A DNA stretch of 30,208 nt. Origin: an uncultured Acidimicrobiia bacterium (GTDB lineage Bacteria; Actinomycetota; Acidimicrobiia; Spongiisociales; UBA5794). A program made the translations under genes and the position numbers. Below are positions 16,112 to 24,644 of this stretch, piece by piece. The notes below the pieces were generated by a model. The model searched no databases. It was not told the origin of the DNA and saw only the letters and a program-made list of their open reading frames with translations. Position 1 is the stretch's first letter; each line of letters begins with the position of its first letter. The stretch is from positions 1-30,208 of the forward strand of contig CAJWGC010000002.1 of the NCBI GenBank assembly GCA_913031525.1, written 5' to 3'.

Positions 16112-16187
16112 TTCTGCTCGACTCGCAATCGGAGCAGGTCATGCTAGATCTCTCGCATCTTGGCAAGCACTCTGATACGCCGCAACC

Positions 16188-16592
16188 TCAATACTTAACG
16201 ATAGGTTCAAGAGTCTTGGCATATTCAACCCAACGCTCGACCATCGTCTCGGTGGGAAGGCGCCGAACAAAATTCTTCATGTGATTAACTTCGATCATCG
16301 CGCTCAAGAGATTACGCGAATTGCGACGTCTGAGCTCCTTAATGGTGTCGACGCCTACAGCTTCGAGAAGATCCGAGTACTCCTCACCTACACCTTTAAC
16401 CCGCATCAAGTCAGCCCGCTTGACCCATTCGAGGATGCTTTGTTCCGAAAGGGAAGTTCTCGCAGAAAGTTCGCGCCGGTCGCGCCGAGTTGCTGCATTT
16501 TTCAAAAGAGATTCGGTAGTGCGAACACGGGCCTTCCGCAAAAGCGTTGCTTGCTTGTGCCCAAGCCCTTCGATCGTATCGATCGTCGCCAT
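16188..16592 (-). CDS. DUF4332 helix-hairpin-helix protein
   Basis: A 134-residue protein matching the DUF4332 pattern: two helix-hairpin-helix-like units, first IEGLGHKQATLLRKARVRTTESLL, then MRVKGVGEEYSDLLEAVGVDT, joined by RRELSARTSLSEQSILEWVKRADL and ending with a VERWVEYAKTLEPIV tail. Such units usually bind DNA or act as protein scaffolds, but the function of the family is not established. The ATG at 16592 was chosen over an upstream start at 16697 because AAAGGT lies six bases upstream and the conserved sequence begins there. It follows the MobA-like gene by 113 bases. Confidence 0.85.
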   Translation of the reverse strand: MATIDTIEGLGHKQATLLRKARVRTTESLLKNAATRRDRRELSARTSLSEQSILEWVKRADLMRVKGVGEEYSDLLEAVGVDTIKELRRRNSRNLLSAMIEVNHMKNFVRRLPTETMVERWVEYAKTLEPIVKY

Positions 16593-16705
16593 CGGTTTAC
16601 CTTTCTGAGCAATCCTTGCAGTCACCCTAAGCATCCAGACAGCCTGCAAAAGATCGGAAAATACAGTACCTCGAGCATACCCATCATTGGCGCGCAACCG
16701 CTAAA

Positions 16706-17302
16706 TCAGCGGGGAGACTCCGCCGCGGTGAGCAGATCCGTAGGCGTCTCGACTTTCACAGGTGATGAATGCTCGAAACGAATCTCCTCCGCCCAATCGG
16801 GATGTGCAGCGATAAGATCGAGAAGATCAAGGTTCTCTTCGAAACTCATGAGTCTGGGCCATAGAGATCGATCGACAGCAATCGGGCTACCACGGGTGTT
16901 CCGGTACTTCGGCACCGTAATCGGCTTCATCGCCGATCTCGAAGCTTCTGCTAGTGAGATAACAGTTTCTGGTGCCACTCCAGGGCGTTCTACCTCCATG
17001 ATGATTGCAGTTTCAATCTCGTCCGATCTCCACATGGTGTCGAGACCCGCCCTCAAAGAAGAAGCTGATCCCTCTTGATAATCGTCGTTGATAACGATGA
17101 CTACATCATCCAGGTCAACCAGCGAGATCACTTCTTGAGCTCGCGGCCCGACCACAATGACAATCACGTCAGCTCCACCGACTCGGGCTACTTCAACCAG
17201 GTGCTCTAAAACAGTTTTATCCCGCCACAAACCAAGAGCTATAGCACCTCCGAAGCCCGACCCGGTAGCAGTAGCAAGAACCAAGGAACCCGTACTCTGC
17301 AT
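16706..17302 (-). CDS. Degenerate MobA-like nucleotidyltransferase
   Basis: A 198-residue protein with the fold pattern of MobA/MocA-type nucleotidyltransferases: N-terminal SLVLATATGSGFGGAIAL, KTVLEHLVEVARVGGADVIVIVVG, NDDYQEGSASSLRAGL, and RGSPIAVDRSLWPRL. The nucleotide-binding motif is eroded. The usual LAAGxGxRxGxxK has Thr-Ala for Ala-Gly, Gly for Arg and no Lys, and the metal Asp of the LxDQP motif is replaced (MEVERPGV). It may bind ligands without transferring nucleotides, or be a diverged enzyme. GGAGGA six bases before the ATG gives a strong start. Confidence 0.75.
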   Translation of the reverse strand: MQSTGSLVLATATGSGFGGAIALGLWRDKTVLEHLVEVARVGGADVIVIVVGPRAQEVISLVDLDDVVIVINDDYQEGSASSLRAGLDTMWRSDEIETAIIMEVERPGVAPETVISLAEASRSAMKPITVPKYRNTRGSPIAVDRSLWPRLMSFEENLDLLDLIAAHPDWAEEIRFEHSSPVKVETPTDLLTAAESPR

Positions 17303-17499
17303 CTCTCATCCTCCATTCCCTGAGAGAAGACCACGGTAATCAAAGTAAGACCATCGATTGCCTAAGCAAACACCCAGTACCCCAAGGTATGCTCCTCAGT
17401 ACGTCGTGTGATTACTGAATCAACAACTAGGACCTGTGGAGCGGCACATAAAACAACCCACTTAATTGTGTCTTGCGAGAACACCACCAAGGAGGAAAT

Positions 17500-18618
17500 G
17501 TGCTAGTTGGTGTCCCAACTGAGACTAAAAACGAAGAGTACCGCGTCGCCATCACTCCCGCCATGGCCGCGGCTCTGGTCCATCAAGGGCACCGGGTGAT
17601 CGTGCAGTCAGGAGCTGGAAAGGGCTCTGCCATCGAGGACGATGAGCTGAAAGAGTCAGGCGCAGAGATCGTTCCCGACAGGGTTGAAATATTCAAAAAT
17701 TCCGAATTGATCCTGAAGGTCAAGGAACCACAGCTAGACGAAGTAACCCGGCTACAGCCGGGACAGATGCTATTCACTTTTCTCCATCTCGCGGCCTATC
17801 CGAAGATATCACAAGCCCTCGTCAAAAGCGGGGCTATTGCAATCGCATACGAGACGGTTCAATTGGCGTCTGGAGAACTTCCAATGCTCTCACCAATGAG
17901 CGAAATAGCGGGTCGCATGGCCGTTCAGACGGGGGCCAATCTGATGGAACGTACTCACGGTGGGCGCGGAATCCTCATAGGCGGAACAACTGACGTTCCC
18001 CCAGCTCAAGTAACCATCATCGGAGCCGGTAACGCAGGGCGCCACGCTGCGATAGTCGCGGCTGGAATGGGAGCCAATGTCAATATTCTTGACATCAATC
18101 CGGCACCACTAGAGAAGATCGACGAACTAAGACTAAAACAGGTGACCACAATTCGATCCTCACGTGAAACGATCGATTCCTTGATGCCCAAGACTGATCT
18201 GCTAATCGGCGCCGTTCTTATTACTGGAGCTCGAGCTCCAGTAATTATCTCGGCTGATCATATAAAGTCCATGCGTCCTGGAAGTGTGGTTATCGACATT
18301 GCCATTGACCAAGGGGGCTGCATCGAAACTGCCCGAGAGACCACCCACGCTGACCCCACCTATGTAGTCGACGGCGTGACTCACTTCGCGGTGGGCAACA
18401 TCCCGGGTGCCGTCCCTCACACATCCACCTATGCCCTAACGAAGGCCACCATGCCTTATGTTTCGGCCTTGACTGACGGAATAGAAACTGCACTGAAACG
18501 GTTCCCTGAACTGATAGGTGGGGTCAACATCTCCGGAGGAAATGTGACAAATCGCTCCGTTGCTGAATCTCTCGGAATGCCTTACACCGAAGCGTTAACA
18601 GCTCTCGGCCTCAAGTGA
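17500..18618 (+). CDS. ald: Alanine dehydrogenase
   Basis: NAD-dependent interconversion of L-alanine with pyruvate and ammonia. With the GTG at 17500 the protein has 372 residues, the usual length; AAGGAGG ends four bases upstream and decides this start. Motifs: VGVPTETKNEEYRVAITP at the N-terminus, LKVKEPQ and FTFLHLAA with the substrate-binding Lys and catalytic His, the Rossmann loop IGAGNAGRHAAIVAAGMGA, and HTSTYALTKATMPYV near the end. It stands alone on the plus strand, convergent with the HTH gene. A perfect 26-bp palindrome lies within it at 18220-18245. Confidence 0.95.
   Translation: MLVGVPTETKNEEYRVAITPAMAAALVHQGHRVIVQSGAGKGSAIEDDELKESGAEIVPDRVEIFKNSELILKVKEPQLDEVTRLQPGQMLFTFLHLAAYPKISQALVKSGAIAIAYETVQLASGELPMLSPMSEIAGRMAVQTGANLMERTHGGRGILIGGTTDVPPAQVTIIGAGNAGRHAAIVAAGMGANVNILDINPAPLEKIDELRLKQVTTIRSSRETIDSLMPKTDLLIGAVLITGARAPVIISADHIKSMRPGSVVIDIAIDQGGCIETARETTHADPTYVVDGVTHFAVGNIPGAVPHTSTYALTKATMPYVSALTDGIETALKRFPELIGGVNISGGNVTNRSVAESLGMPYTEALTALGLK
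18220..18245. repeat. Perfect 26-bp palindrome inside ald
   Basis: The half-site ATTACTGGAGCTC is followed at once by its exact reverse complement, with no spacer. It encodes part of the LITGARAPVII stretch of alanine dehydrogenase. Confidence 0.9.
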
Positions 18619-18631
18619 ACAATCAATTCGA

Positions 18632-18838
18632 CTAGCCGGATACGTTCTTCTGCCGCTCCCTATTGAGCCAATCTTCGAAATCCTGACGAGCAACGCGCCA
18701 CTCGCGCCCAAACTTAATGCCGGGCAGCCGGCCGGCTTGTAATTGCCGAATAACCACGTAGCTCGATACACCCATATAACTAGAGATATCGGCTACCGAT
18801 ATCCAGTCTTTGCTTAGACCCAATTCAATGCGATCCAT
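18632..18838 (-). CDS. Excisionase-family helix-turn-helix DNA-binding protein
   Basis: A 68-residue protein of the HTH_17/excisionase type (MerR-like winged helix): WISVADISSYMGVSSYVVIRQLQAGRLPGIKFGREWRVARQDFEDWLNRER. The helix-turn-helix (ADISSYMGVSSYVVIRQL) and the wing with FGREWRV are complete. Free-standing copies of this family are common in actinobacterial chromosomes and do not imply a phage. An ATG at 18838 and a GTG two codons upstream are both possible starts; no clear ribosome site. The DUF454 gene lies upstream in the same direction. Confidence 0.85.
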   Translation of the reverse strand: MDRIELGLSKDWISVADISSYMGVSSYVVIRQLQAGRLPGIKFGREWRVARQDFEDWLNRERQKNVSG

Positions 18839-18887
18839 TAGCACAGCGTACCCATGAGCAGCTTACGCTCCCAGAGAACCCAGAAAC

Positions 18888-19304
18888 TCAACGAGACGAG
18901 AGGATGACGCGTTCCGTTGTAGGCCGCGAAACCACAAAATACGCACCGTAAATACCAATGGCTATCAGTCCGACACGAAACCAAAAATCGTTGACAGCAA
19001 AGACCACACTGATCGTCACACTGATCGTGATAGCAGTTACCGCTATAAACTTGATTCTTATCGGGATACCGCGGCCAGCGCGGTAATCACTCAGGGTTTT
19101 GCCAAACCATCGGTTAGTCATCATCCAGCGATAAAGCCTGGGGTTGGACATCGAAAAAAACCAGGCCGCGATGATTAAAAAGATCGTACCGGGTAGTCCG
19201 GGAAGGAAGTATCCAAGAATTCCGACACCTAAAAATACCAATCCCAGAACAACAAATATCGAACGGACAATCAAGCTTCTGGTGACGATCACCTCTTGTT
19301 CCAT
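18888..19304 (-). CDS. DUF454 (YbaN-type) inner membrane protein
   Basis: A 138-residue membrane protein with the DUF454 signature: FVVLGLVFLGVGILGYFLPG, LPGTIFLIIAAWFFSMSNPR, RWMMTNRWFGKTLSDYRAGRGI, then two further hydrophobic segments. YbaN-type proteins have no established function. The ATG at 19304 (MEQEVIV) is preferred because conserved sequence follows; an upstream in-frame start at 19382 would add a poorly conserved 26-residue extension. The space from here to ilvC (19383-19591) is non-coding. Confidence 0.82.
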   Translation of the reverse strand: MEQEVIVTRSLIVRSIFVVLGLVFLGVGILGYFLPGLPGTIFLIIAAWFFSMSNPRLYRWMMTNRWFGKTLSDYRAGRGIPIRIKFIAVTAITISVTISVVFAVNDFWFRVGLIAIGIYGAYFVVSRPTTERVILSSR

Positions 19305-19499
19305 GGCAAAGAGGCTACGGACATCCGCTGCAGAAGACAAAACCTGGTTTAGATAGAAACTACCCGAGGAATGACGATTCAAGAGGAAAGGGATAGCTGC
19401 TGATAATACCCTCTAAATCTGCCGTAAATAAGACGGAAAAGATCCGGGGTACCATTATGTTATAGGCGGTTTTACGCATCGGACTAGCGATAAGCAGAT

Positions 19500-19512
19500 C
19501 TTGGTGACCAAG
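19500..19512. repeat. 13-bp palindrome upstream of ilvC
   Basis: CTTGGT-G-ACCAAG is a perfect palindrome with a single central base, 79 bases before the ilvC ATG and downstream of an AT-rich stretch (TATGTTATAGG, 19457 onward) that could be a -10. It could be an operator, but there is no second copy to support this. Confidence 0.35.
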
Positions 19513-19591
19513 CTCCGCTCCACGAGCACGGTGAGTCTCTCGATCCACAAGGTATCGTTCCGTCCAGCACATCGCGCGCGAGGGGACCACA

Positions 19592-20599
19592 ATGGGAAAA
19601 ATCTACTACGACAGCGACGCCGACCCAGCGATAATTTCGAATAAGACGGTCGCAGTCATCGGTTTCGGCAGCCAGGGCCACGCCCACGCACTCAACCTAT
19701 TCGATTCCGGAATACGAGTCGTGGTGGGCCTACGTGAAGGTTCGCCTAGCCGAGTTCTGGCAGAGGAGTCGGGCCTTATGGTCATGAGCCCTGCAAAAGC
19801 TGCTGAAGCCGCCGATGTGATCATGATGCTCGTCCCGGATCAGCATATGGGTACGCTCTACGATGCCGAAATTGCACCGGCACTGGAGCCAGGTAACGCT
19901 CTGTTGTTCGCTCACGGCTTCAACATTCATTTCGACGTCATTTCCCCGCCTGCGGGAGTTGATGTAGCCATGGTGGCGCCAAAGGGCCCCGGACACCTCG
20001 TGCGACGTACTTATACGGAAGGCAGCGGGGTCCCCTGCCTACTAGCGGTACATCAGGACGCTACTGGAAGTACTCACGATCTCGCGCTCTCGTATGCTTG
20101 GGGTATCGGCGGGACACGAGCCGGCGTGCTTAACACGACCTTCAAAGAAGAAACGGAAACCGATCTCTTTGGCGAACAAGTCATCTTGTGTGGAGGAGTC
20201 TCTGAACTGATTAAAGCCTCATTCGATACTCTCGTCGAAGCCGGCTACCAACCTGAGTCCGCATATTTCGAGACTCTCCATGAGCTGAAGCTCATCGTCG
20301 ATCTGCTTTACGAAGGCGGGCTTTCATGGATGCGCTACTCGATCTCTGACACAGCGGAGTACGGCGACTACACGCGAGGGCCGCGTATCGTTACCGACGA
20401 GACACGGGCTGAGATGCGACAGATTCTCAAGGAGATCCAGTCAGGTTCATTCGCCGAGGAATGGCTGGCCGAAAGCTTTGCTGGAGCAAAGAATCTGACA
20501 GCCACTCGTGACCGAGAACAGGAACTTCAGATCGAAACGGTGGGATCCGCACTTAGAGCAATGATGCCATTTCTCGTGCCGAAATCTCCACCAACCTAG
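19592..20599 (+). CDS. ilvC: Ketol-acid reductoisomerase (class I)
   Basis: Second common step of valine, isoleucine and leucine synthesis; needs Mg2+ and NADPH. At 335 residues it is a class I (short) enzyme. The N-terminal dinucleotide loop is VIGFGSQGHAHALNL, followed by VGLREGS, MLVPDQHMG, LLFAHGFNIHF, KGPGHLVRRTY, the metal-binding KEETETDLFGEQ, and YEGGLSWMRYSISDTAEYGDY. GAGGGG six bases before the ATG fixes the start. No branched-chain-rich leader peptide is visible in the 209-bp upstream region. The 3' end overlaps the convergent ABC ATPase gene by four bases. Confidence 0.96.
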   Translation: MGKIYYDSDADPAIISNKTVAVIGFGSQGHAHALNLFDSGIRVVVGLREGSPSRVLAEESGLMVMSPAKAAEAADVIMMLVPDQHMGTLYDAEIAPALEPGNALLFAHGFNIHFDVISPPAGVDVAMVAPKGPGHLVRRTYTEGSGVPCLLAVHQDATGSTHDLALSYAWGIGGTRAGVLNTTFKEETETDLFGEQVILCGGVSELIKASFDTLVEAGYQPESAYFETLHELKLIVDLLYEGGLSWMRYSISDTAEYGDYTRGPRIVTDETRAEMRQILKEIQSGSFAEEWLAESFAGAKNLTATRDREQELQIETVGSALRAMMPFLVPKSPPT

Positions 20600-21435
20600 A
20601 TAGGGTCATCCGAATAAAAATCGCTGATAGCTCGAGAATGCCAGGCCCTATAACGCCCTTCCACTACTTCTAATTGGAGAGGAATTTCGAAGCTCGCACT
20701 GAGCACATCAGCTGTCAGCACTTCAGAAATTGATCCCATTGCAACAACCTTCGCGTCAGCCAAGATCATCATGTGACTGAATCCACGGGGAATTTCCTCT
20801 ACGTGATGTGTTACCAAAACCACAGACGGACTTGTTGGATCGGCCGCAAAATCTTCAAGCGATGCAATGAGCTCTTCCCGTGCCCCTAAATCCAAGCTAG
20901 TAGCGGCCTCATCTAGAAGAAGTAGACGCGGACTCGCCATCAAGCTCCTTGCGATTAGCACCCTCTGTTGCTCTCCTGCCGAAAGCGTTCCGTAGGCACG
21001 ATCCGCTAAGTGGCTCGCAGCGAACCGCTTCAGATGATCTAGAGCTGCCTCCCAGTCTGCCTCTGCATATTCGTACCAGTGGCTATCCACAAAAGCGGCA
21101 TGCTTCCCAGTCACCACAATCTTGAGAGCAGAAAGATACGGCCGAACAAGAGCAGCTGGCCCAGACCCGACATATCCAACATATTCTCGGAGATCGCGTA
21201 CATCCACACTCCCCCTCTGACCCCCCAATAGCCGTACCTCTCCTCGAGTAGGTGCCAAATAACTCGAAGCCACTTGGAGCAAAGTGGTCTTTCCAGCACC
21301 ATTAGGGCCAAAGACCACCCACCGTTCGTGATCATGCACAACCCAATCGACTTCGGCCAGAAGAGCTCGGCCTTCTCTCACGACCGATACTTGCTCAAAA
21401 GCAATCACTTCGGAGGCATCATTCCGACTAGTCAT
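20596..21435 (-). CDS. ABC transporter ATP-binding protein (orphan)
   Basis: A single ABC ATPase of 279 residues with all motifs: Walker A GPNGAGKTT, signature LSAGEQQRV, Walker B LLLLDEAATSLD and the switch His in VLVTHHVEE. The overall pattern (ATP loop near residue 45, a GKHAAFVDSHWYEY stretch, and a C-terminal extension of about 50 residues after the H-loop) resembles the ModF/YlmA-like single ATPases. No permease or binding protein gene is adjacent, so its partner is unknown. It lies 34 bases after the gcvP stop and may be co-transcribed. Confidence 0.88.
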   Translation of the reverse strand: MTSRNDASEVIAFEQVSVVREGRALLAEVDWVVHDHERWVVFGPNGAGKTTLLQVASSYLAPTRGEVRLLGGQRGSVDVRDLREYVGYVGSGPAALVRPYLSALKIVVTGKHAAFVDSHWYEYAEADWEAALDHLKRFAASHLADRAYGTLSAGEQQRVLIARSLMASPRLLLLDEAATSLDLGAREELIASLEDFAADPTSPSVVLVTHHVEEIPRGFSHMMILADAKVVAMGSISEVLTADVLSASFEIPLQLEVVEGRYRAWHSRAISDFYSDDPI

Positions 21436-21469
21436 GGCTTTGATCCTGAAAAAACAAATCCACCGCCAG

Positions 21470-24343
21470 TTACTGATACGCCTCTATCGGAAGACACTCG
21501 CAGATGAGATTCCGATCGCCGTATTGCGCATCAATTCGGCCTACAGGAGACCAGTACTTGTTGGCTCGTAACGATTTCAATGGGTAAGCAGCTTCTTCTC
21601 GGGGATATGAATGTGACCAACCATCAGCAATAACGTCCTCGGCAGTATGGGGCGCATTTCGCAACGGACTGTCGTCAATTGCAACCTCGCCGGATCCGAT
21701 CAGATCGATCTCGCCTTTGATAGAAATCATTGCATCGCAGAATCGGTTTAGCTCCTCCAAAGGCTCGGACTCCGTCGGTTCAATCATCAGTGTGCCGACC
21801 ACAGGAAAGGACATCGTTGGGGCATGAAAGCCGTAATCGATAAGCCGCTTGGCGACGTCATCAACCGTTACACCCGTTTCATGGCGAATCGGTCGCAAAT
21901 CGATAATGCACTCGTGCGCAACCATCCCATTCGGCCCTCGGTAAAGAACCGGGTAGTGAGGCGCCAAACGTGTCGCTACGTAGTTTGCACTCAAGATTGC
22001 GATCTGCGTCGCCTTAGCTAGTCCTTCGCCGCCCATCAAAAGTATGTAGCTCCATGAGATCGGAAGAACTCCGGCAGAACCCCACGGTGCTGACGAAACC
22101 GCACCCATACCTTTGCTCGACTCTGGTTGCTCGATGCCAAGCGGATGGCCAGGGAGGAAAGGTTCAAGATGCGACTTGACGCCTATCGGTCCTACACCGG
22201 GACCTCCTCCGCCATGGGGTATTGAAAACGTTTTGTGCAAATTGAGATGCGATACGTCACTGCCGAAAAAACCTGGTTTTGCCAAACCAACCAGCGCATT
22301 GAGATTTGCGCCGTCGAGATAGACCTGACCCCCGTTCTCGTGAACAATCTCGCAGACCTCACTCACGTGCTCTTCAAAGACACCGTGCGTTGATGGGTAA
22401 GTAATCATCAACGCACCCAGACGATCTGCATGCTCAGATGCTTTCGCCCGGAGGTCATCAAGATCGATGTTGCCCCCGTCATCGGTAACGACCAGCACAA
22501 CTTTCATGCCAGCCATGACCGCGCTAGCAGGATTGGTTCCATGAGCTGACGCGGGGATAAGACACACGTCGCGATAGGCTTCTTCACGGCTCTGGTGGTA
22601 CCCCCGGATGGCGAGCAACCCAGCAAATTCCCCCTGAGCCCCCGAATTAGGCTGCAGAGATATCGCGTCGTAACCAGTAATCTCGGCAAGCCAGGCTTCT
22701 AACTCAGAAAATATATTGAGGTAGCCGGCCACCTGATCCAAGGGTACGAACGGGTGGATATCGGCGAATTCTGGCCACGTGATCGGAATCATCTCGGTTG
22801 CGGCGTTGAGCTTCATCGTGCATGAACCGAGCGGAATCATCGATCGATCGAGAGCAATATCGCGATCCTGTAAGCGCCGAAGGTATCGAAGCATTTGCGT
22901 CTCACTTCGATGGGAGTGAAACACTGGATGGGTTAGATATTCACTCACATCACGCTCAAGATTTGACGGAATTCCTGACACGAAATCTATGGCAACGTCC
23001 GCAGAACGCGTTGGGACAGAATGCGATTCGAGCACATCGTCGAGAACCTCGAGAGTCGTGGTCTCATCGAGCGTCACCCCAACGTGATCCAGATCGACGA
23101 GTCGAAGATTGATCCGCCGATCCGCAGCAGCTGCCATGACCTCGGCAGCGCGTCCGGGTACTCGAATAGTGAGAGTATCGAACCATGTCCTGTTGACAAC
23201 TTCGATACCTCCAGCTCGTAAAGCTGAAGCCAGTACAGAAGTTAGATTATGAACACGCTCTGCGATCTCACGTAGACCCACCGGACCATGCCATACCGCG
23301 TACATACCCGCCATCACAGCCAAAAGAACTTGAGCCGTACAGATGTTCGACGTCGCTTTCTCTCGACGAATGTGCTGCTCGCGAGTCTGGAGAGCTAAAC
23401 GATGAGCCATTCGTCCTTCCCCGTCTCGTGACACTCCAACAATCCGACCGGGGAGAGACCTCTTATATGCCTCTCGAGTGGCTATAAAGCCAGCATGAGG
23501 CCCACCGAACATCATTGGCACACCAAATCGCTGTGCTGACCCTATGACAACATCAGCACCCATAGAACCGGGAGAAGCCAGCACGGTCAAAGCCAACAGA
23601 TCACTCGCTACCGCAACGAGTACACCCGATTCGCGCAGTTCCGCGACAAGCTTTCCATAGTCGGGTACTCGCCCGCTCGATCCCGGATACTGCAGTAATA
23701 CACCGTATACCAAAACACCTTCGAGATCCCGTTGTGGGTCACCTACCACCACCGAGATACCAATCGGCTCGGCGCGAGTTCTAACAATCTCAATCGTCTG
23801 TGGGTGACAATCAGCATCGACGAAGAAAACGTTTGTTTCGCTATTCGATATACGACGCAACATGGCCATCGCTTCGCCTGCTGCGGTTCCCTCGTCGAGA
23901 AGTGACGCGTTAGCAATCTCCATCCCTGTGAGATCGCTCACCATGGTCTGAAAATTAAGGATCGCTTCTAGACGGCCTTGAGAGATTTCGGGCTGATAGG
24001 GCGTGTAAGCCGTGTACCAACCAGGATTCTCTAACAGATTCCGCAAGATTACGGAGGGGGTAAATGTGCCGTGGTAACCCATGCCTATTAGCGATTTATA
24101 GACATCGTTTCGAGCTGCGATCGAACGCGCTCGATCAAGGACTACAGATTCGGGAAGAGGACTGTTAAGTCCTAACGGTTCGCGAATCCTGATGGACTCG
24201 GGAACTGCTTTATCGATCAGCTCGTCTAACGACGAAATCCCGATCAAGTCGAGCATGGCAATGACGTCTTCGTCGCTTGGCCCGATATGGCGAACAACAA
24301 ACTCGTCAGAGCGGGGGGTGAGCGATGATCCACTGGTATTCAT
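21470..24343 (-). CDS. gcvP: Glycine dehydrogenase (decarboxylating), P protein
   Basis: The P protein of the glycine cleavage system; it decarboxylates glycine with PLP and passes the aminomethyl group to the H protein. At 957 residues it is the full-length single-chain form. It begins FVVRHIGPSDEDV and contains GMGYHGTFTPSVILRNLLENP, EISQGRLEAILNFQTM and the PLP lysine at about residue 703 in LNLHKTFSIPHGGGGPGVGP. It ends with a PLKSLRANKYWSPVGR segment. GAGGAG six bases before the ATG sets the start. It is preceded by a tandem glycine riboswitch. gcvT and gcvH are not adjacent. Confidence 0.97.
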   Translation of the reverse strand: MNTSGSSLTPRSDEFVVRHIGPSDEDVIAMLDLIGISSLDELIDKAVPESIRIREPLGLNSPLPESVVLDRARSIAARNDVYKSLIGMGYHGTFTPSVILRNLLENPGWYTAYTPYQPEISQGRLEAILNFQTMVSDLTGMEIANASLLDEGTAAGEAMAMLRRISNSETNVFFVDADCHPQTIEIVRTRAEPIGISVVVGDPQRDLEGVLVYGVLLQYPGSSGRVPDYGKLVAELRESGVLVAVASDLLALTVLASPGSMGADVVIGSAQRFGVPMMFGGPHAGFIATREAYKRSLPGRIVGVSRDGEGRMAHRLALQTREQHIRREKATSNICTAQVLLAVMAGMYAVWHGPVGLREIAERVHNLTSVLASALRAGGIEVVNRTWFDTLTIRVPGRAAEVMAAAADRRINLRLVDLDHVGVTLDETTTLEVLDDVLESHSVPTRSADVAIDFVSGIPSNLERDVSEYLTHPVFHSHRSETQMLRYLRRLQDRDIALDRSMIPLGSCTMKLNAATEMIPITWPEFADIHPFVPLDQVAGYLNIFSELEAWLAEITGYDAISLQPNSGAQGEFAGLLAIRGYHQSREEAYRDVCLIPASAHGTNPASAVMAGMKVVLVVTDDGGNIDLDDLRAKASEHADRLGALMITYPSTHGVFEEHVSEVCEIVHENGGQVYLDGANLNALVGLAKPGFFGSDVSHLNLHKTFSIPHGGGGPGVGPIGVKSHLEPFLPGHPLGIEQPESSKGMGAVSSAPWGSAGVLPISWSYILLMGGEGLAKATQIAILSANYVATRLAPHYPVLYRGPNGMVAHECIIDLRPIRHETGVTVDDVAKRLIDYGFHAPTMSFPVVGTLMIEPTESEPLEELNRFCDAMISIKGEIDLIGSGEVAIDDSPLRNAPHTAEDVIADGWSHSYPREEAAYPLKSLRANKYWSPVGRIDAQYGDRNLICECLPIEAYQ

Positions 24344-24396
24344 CTTGGACTCCTCGGAGTGCGGAAAACTGCAGACTGCCCCGTTCTGTCCAAGTA

Positions 24397-24558
24397 CCTG
24401 AGAGATTCACCTCCGGGATGGACCCTTCGGTTTTCCCCTTCGGTGAGGCCTTGCAGACCTGCTCTCCAGAGGCGCCTCACCTCTGCGGTACGGGTGCCTG
24501 AGAGATTCCCGGGGCGGTTGCTCCTTCGGCGCCGAAATAGCCGGCTCTCCCGCAGAGG
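24397..24558 (-). ncRNA. Tandem glycine riboswitch upstream of gcvP
   Basis: Two consecutive glycine aptamers on the minus strand. Each starts with GGAGAG(C) and closes with the conserved AATCTCTCAGG: aptamer 1 near plus 24497-24550 and aptamer 2 at plus 24397-24467, joined by a short linker. Aptamer 1 is further closed by a perfect 9-bp stem CCTCTGCGG/CCGCAGAGG (plus 24480-24488 and 24550-24558). A possible extended -10 (TGGTATCCT) lies just upstream. There is no convincing terminator before gcvP. The gcvP Shine-Dalgarno GAGGAG sits within a small hairpin ACTC-CGAG-GAGT (plus 24349-24360), so translational control is possible. Confidence 0.92.
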
Positions 24559-24644
24559 ATCGACAGCACTGTCAGGATACCATCGCGTTCGAAGGATCAA
24601 CGCGAGAATCGACTCTGGACCAGATTCCCTAAACATCGTATGTT

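Noticed and set aside
16044..16140. Short ORF beginning ATGACCTGC overlapping the start of the canonical DAHP synthase gene
   Set aside because: About 15 codons with no aromatic codons and no terminator; probably chance, although a 6-bp stem CTGCTC/GAGCAG lies over the ribosome site.
18632..18838. Excisionase-like gene as the trace of a prophage or integrative element
   Set aside because: No integrase, att repeats, tRNA target or other phage genes are nearby, and free-standing proteins of this family are common in actinobacterial chromosomes.
19504..19644. GTG-started short ORF before ilvC as a possible branched-chain leader peptide
   Set aside because: It has no run of Leu, Ile or Val codons and no terminator hairpin follows it.
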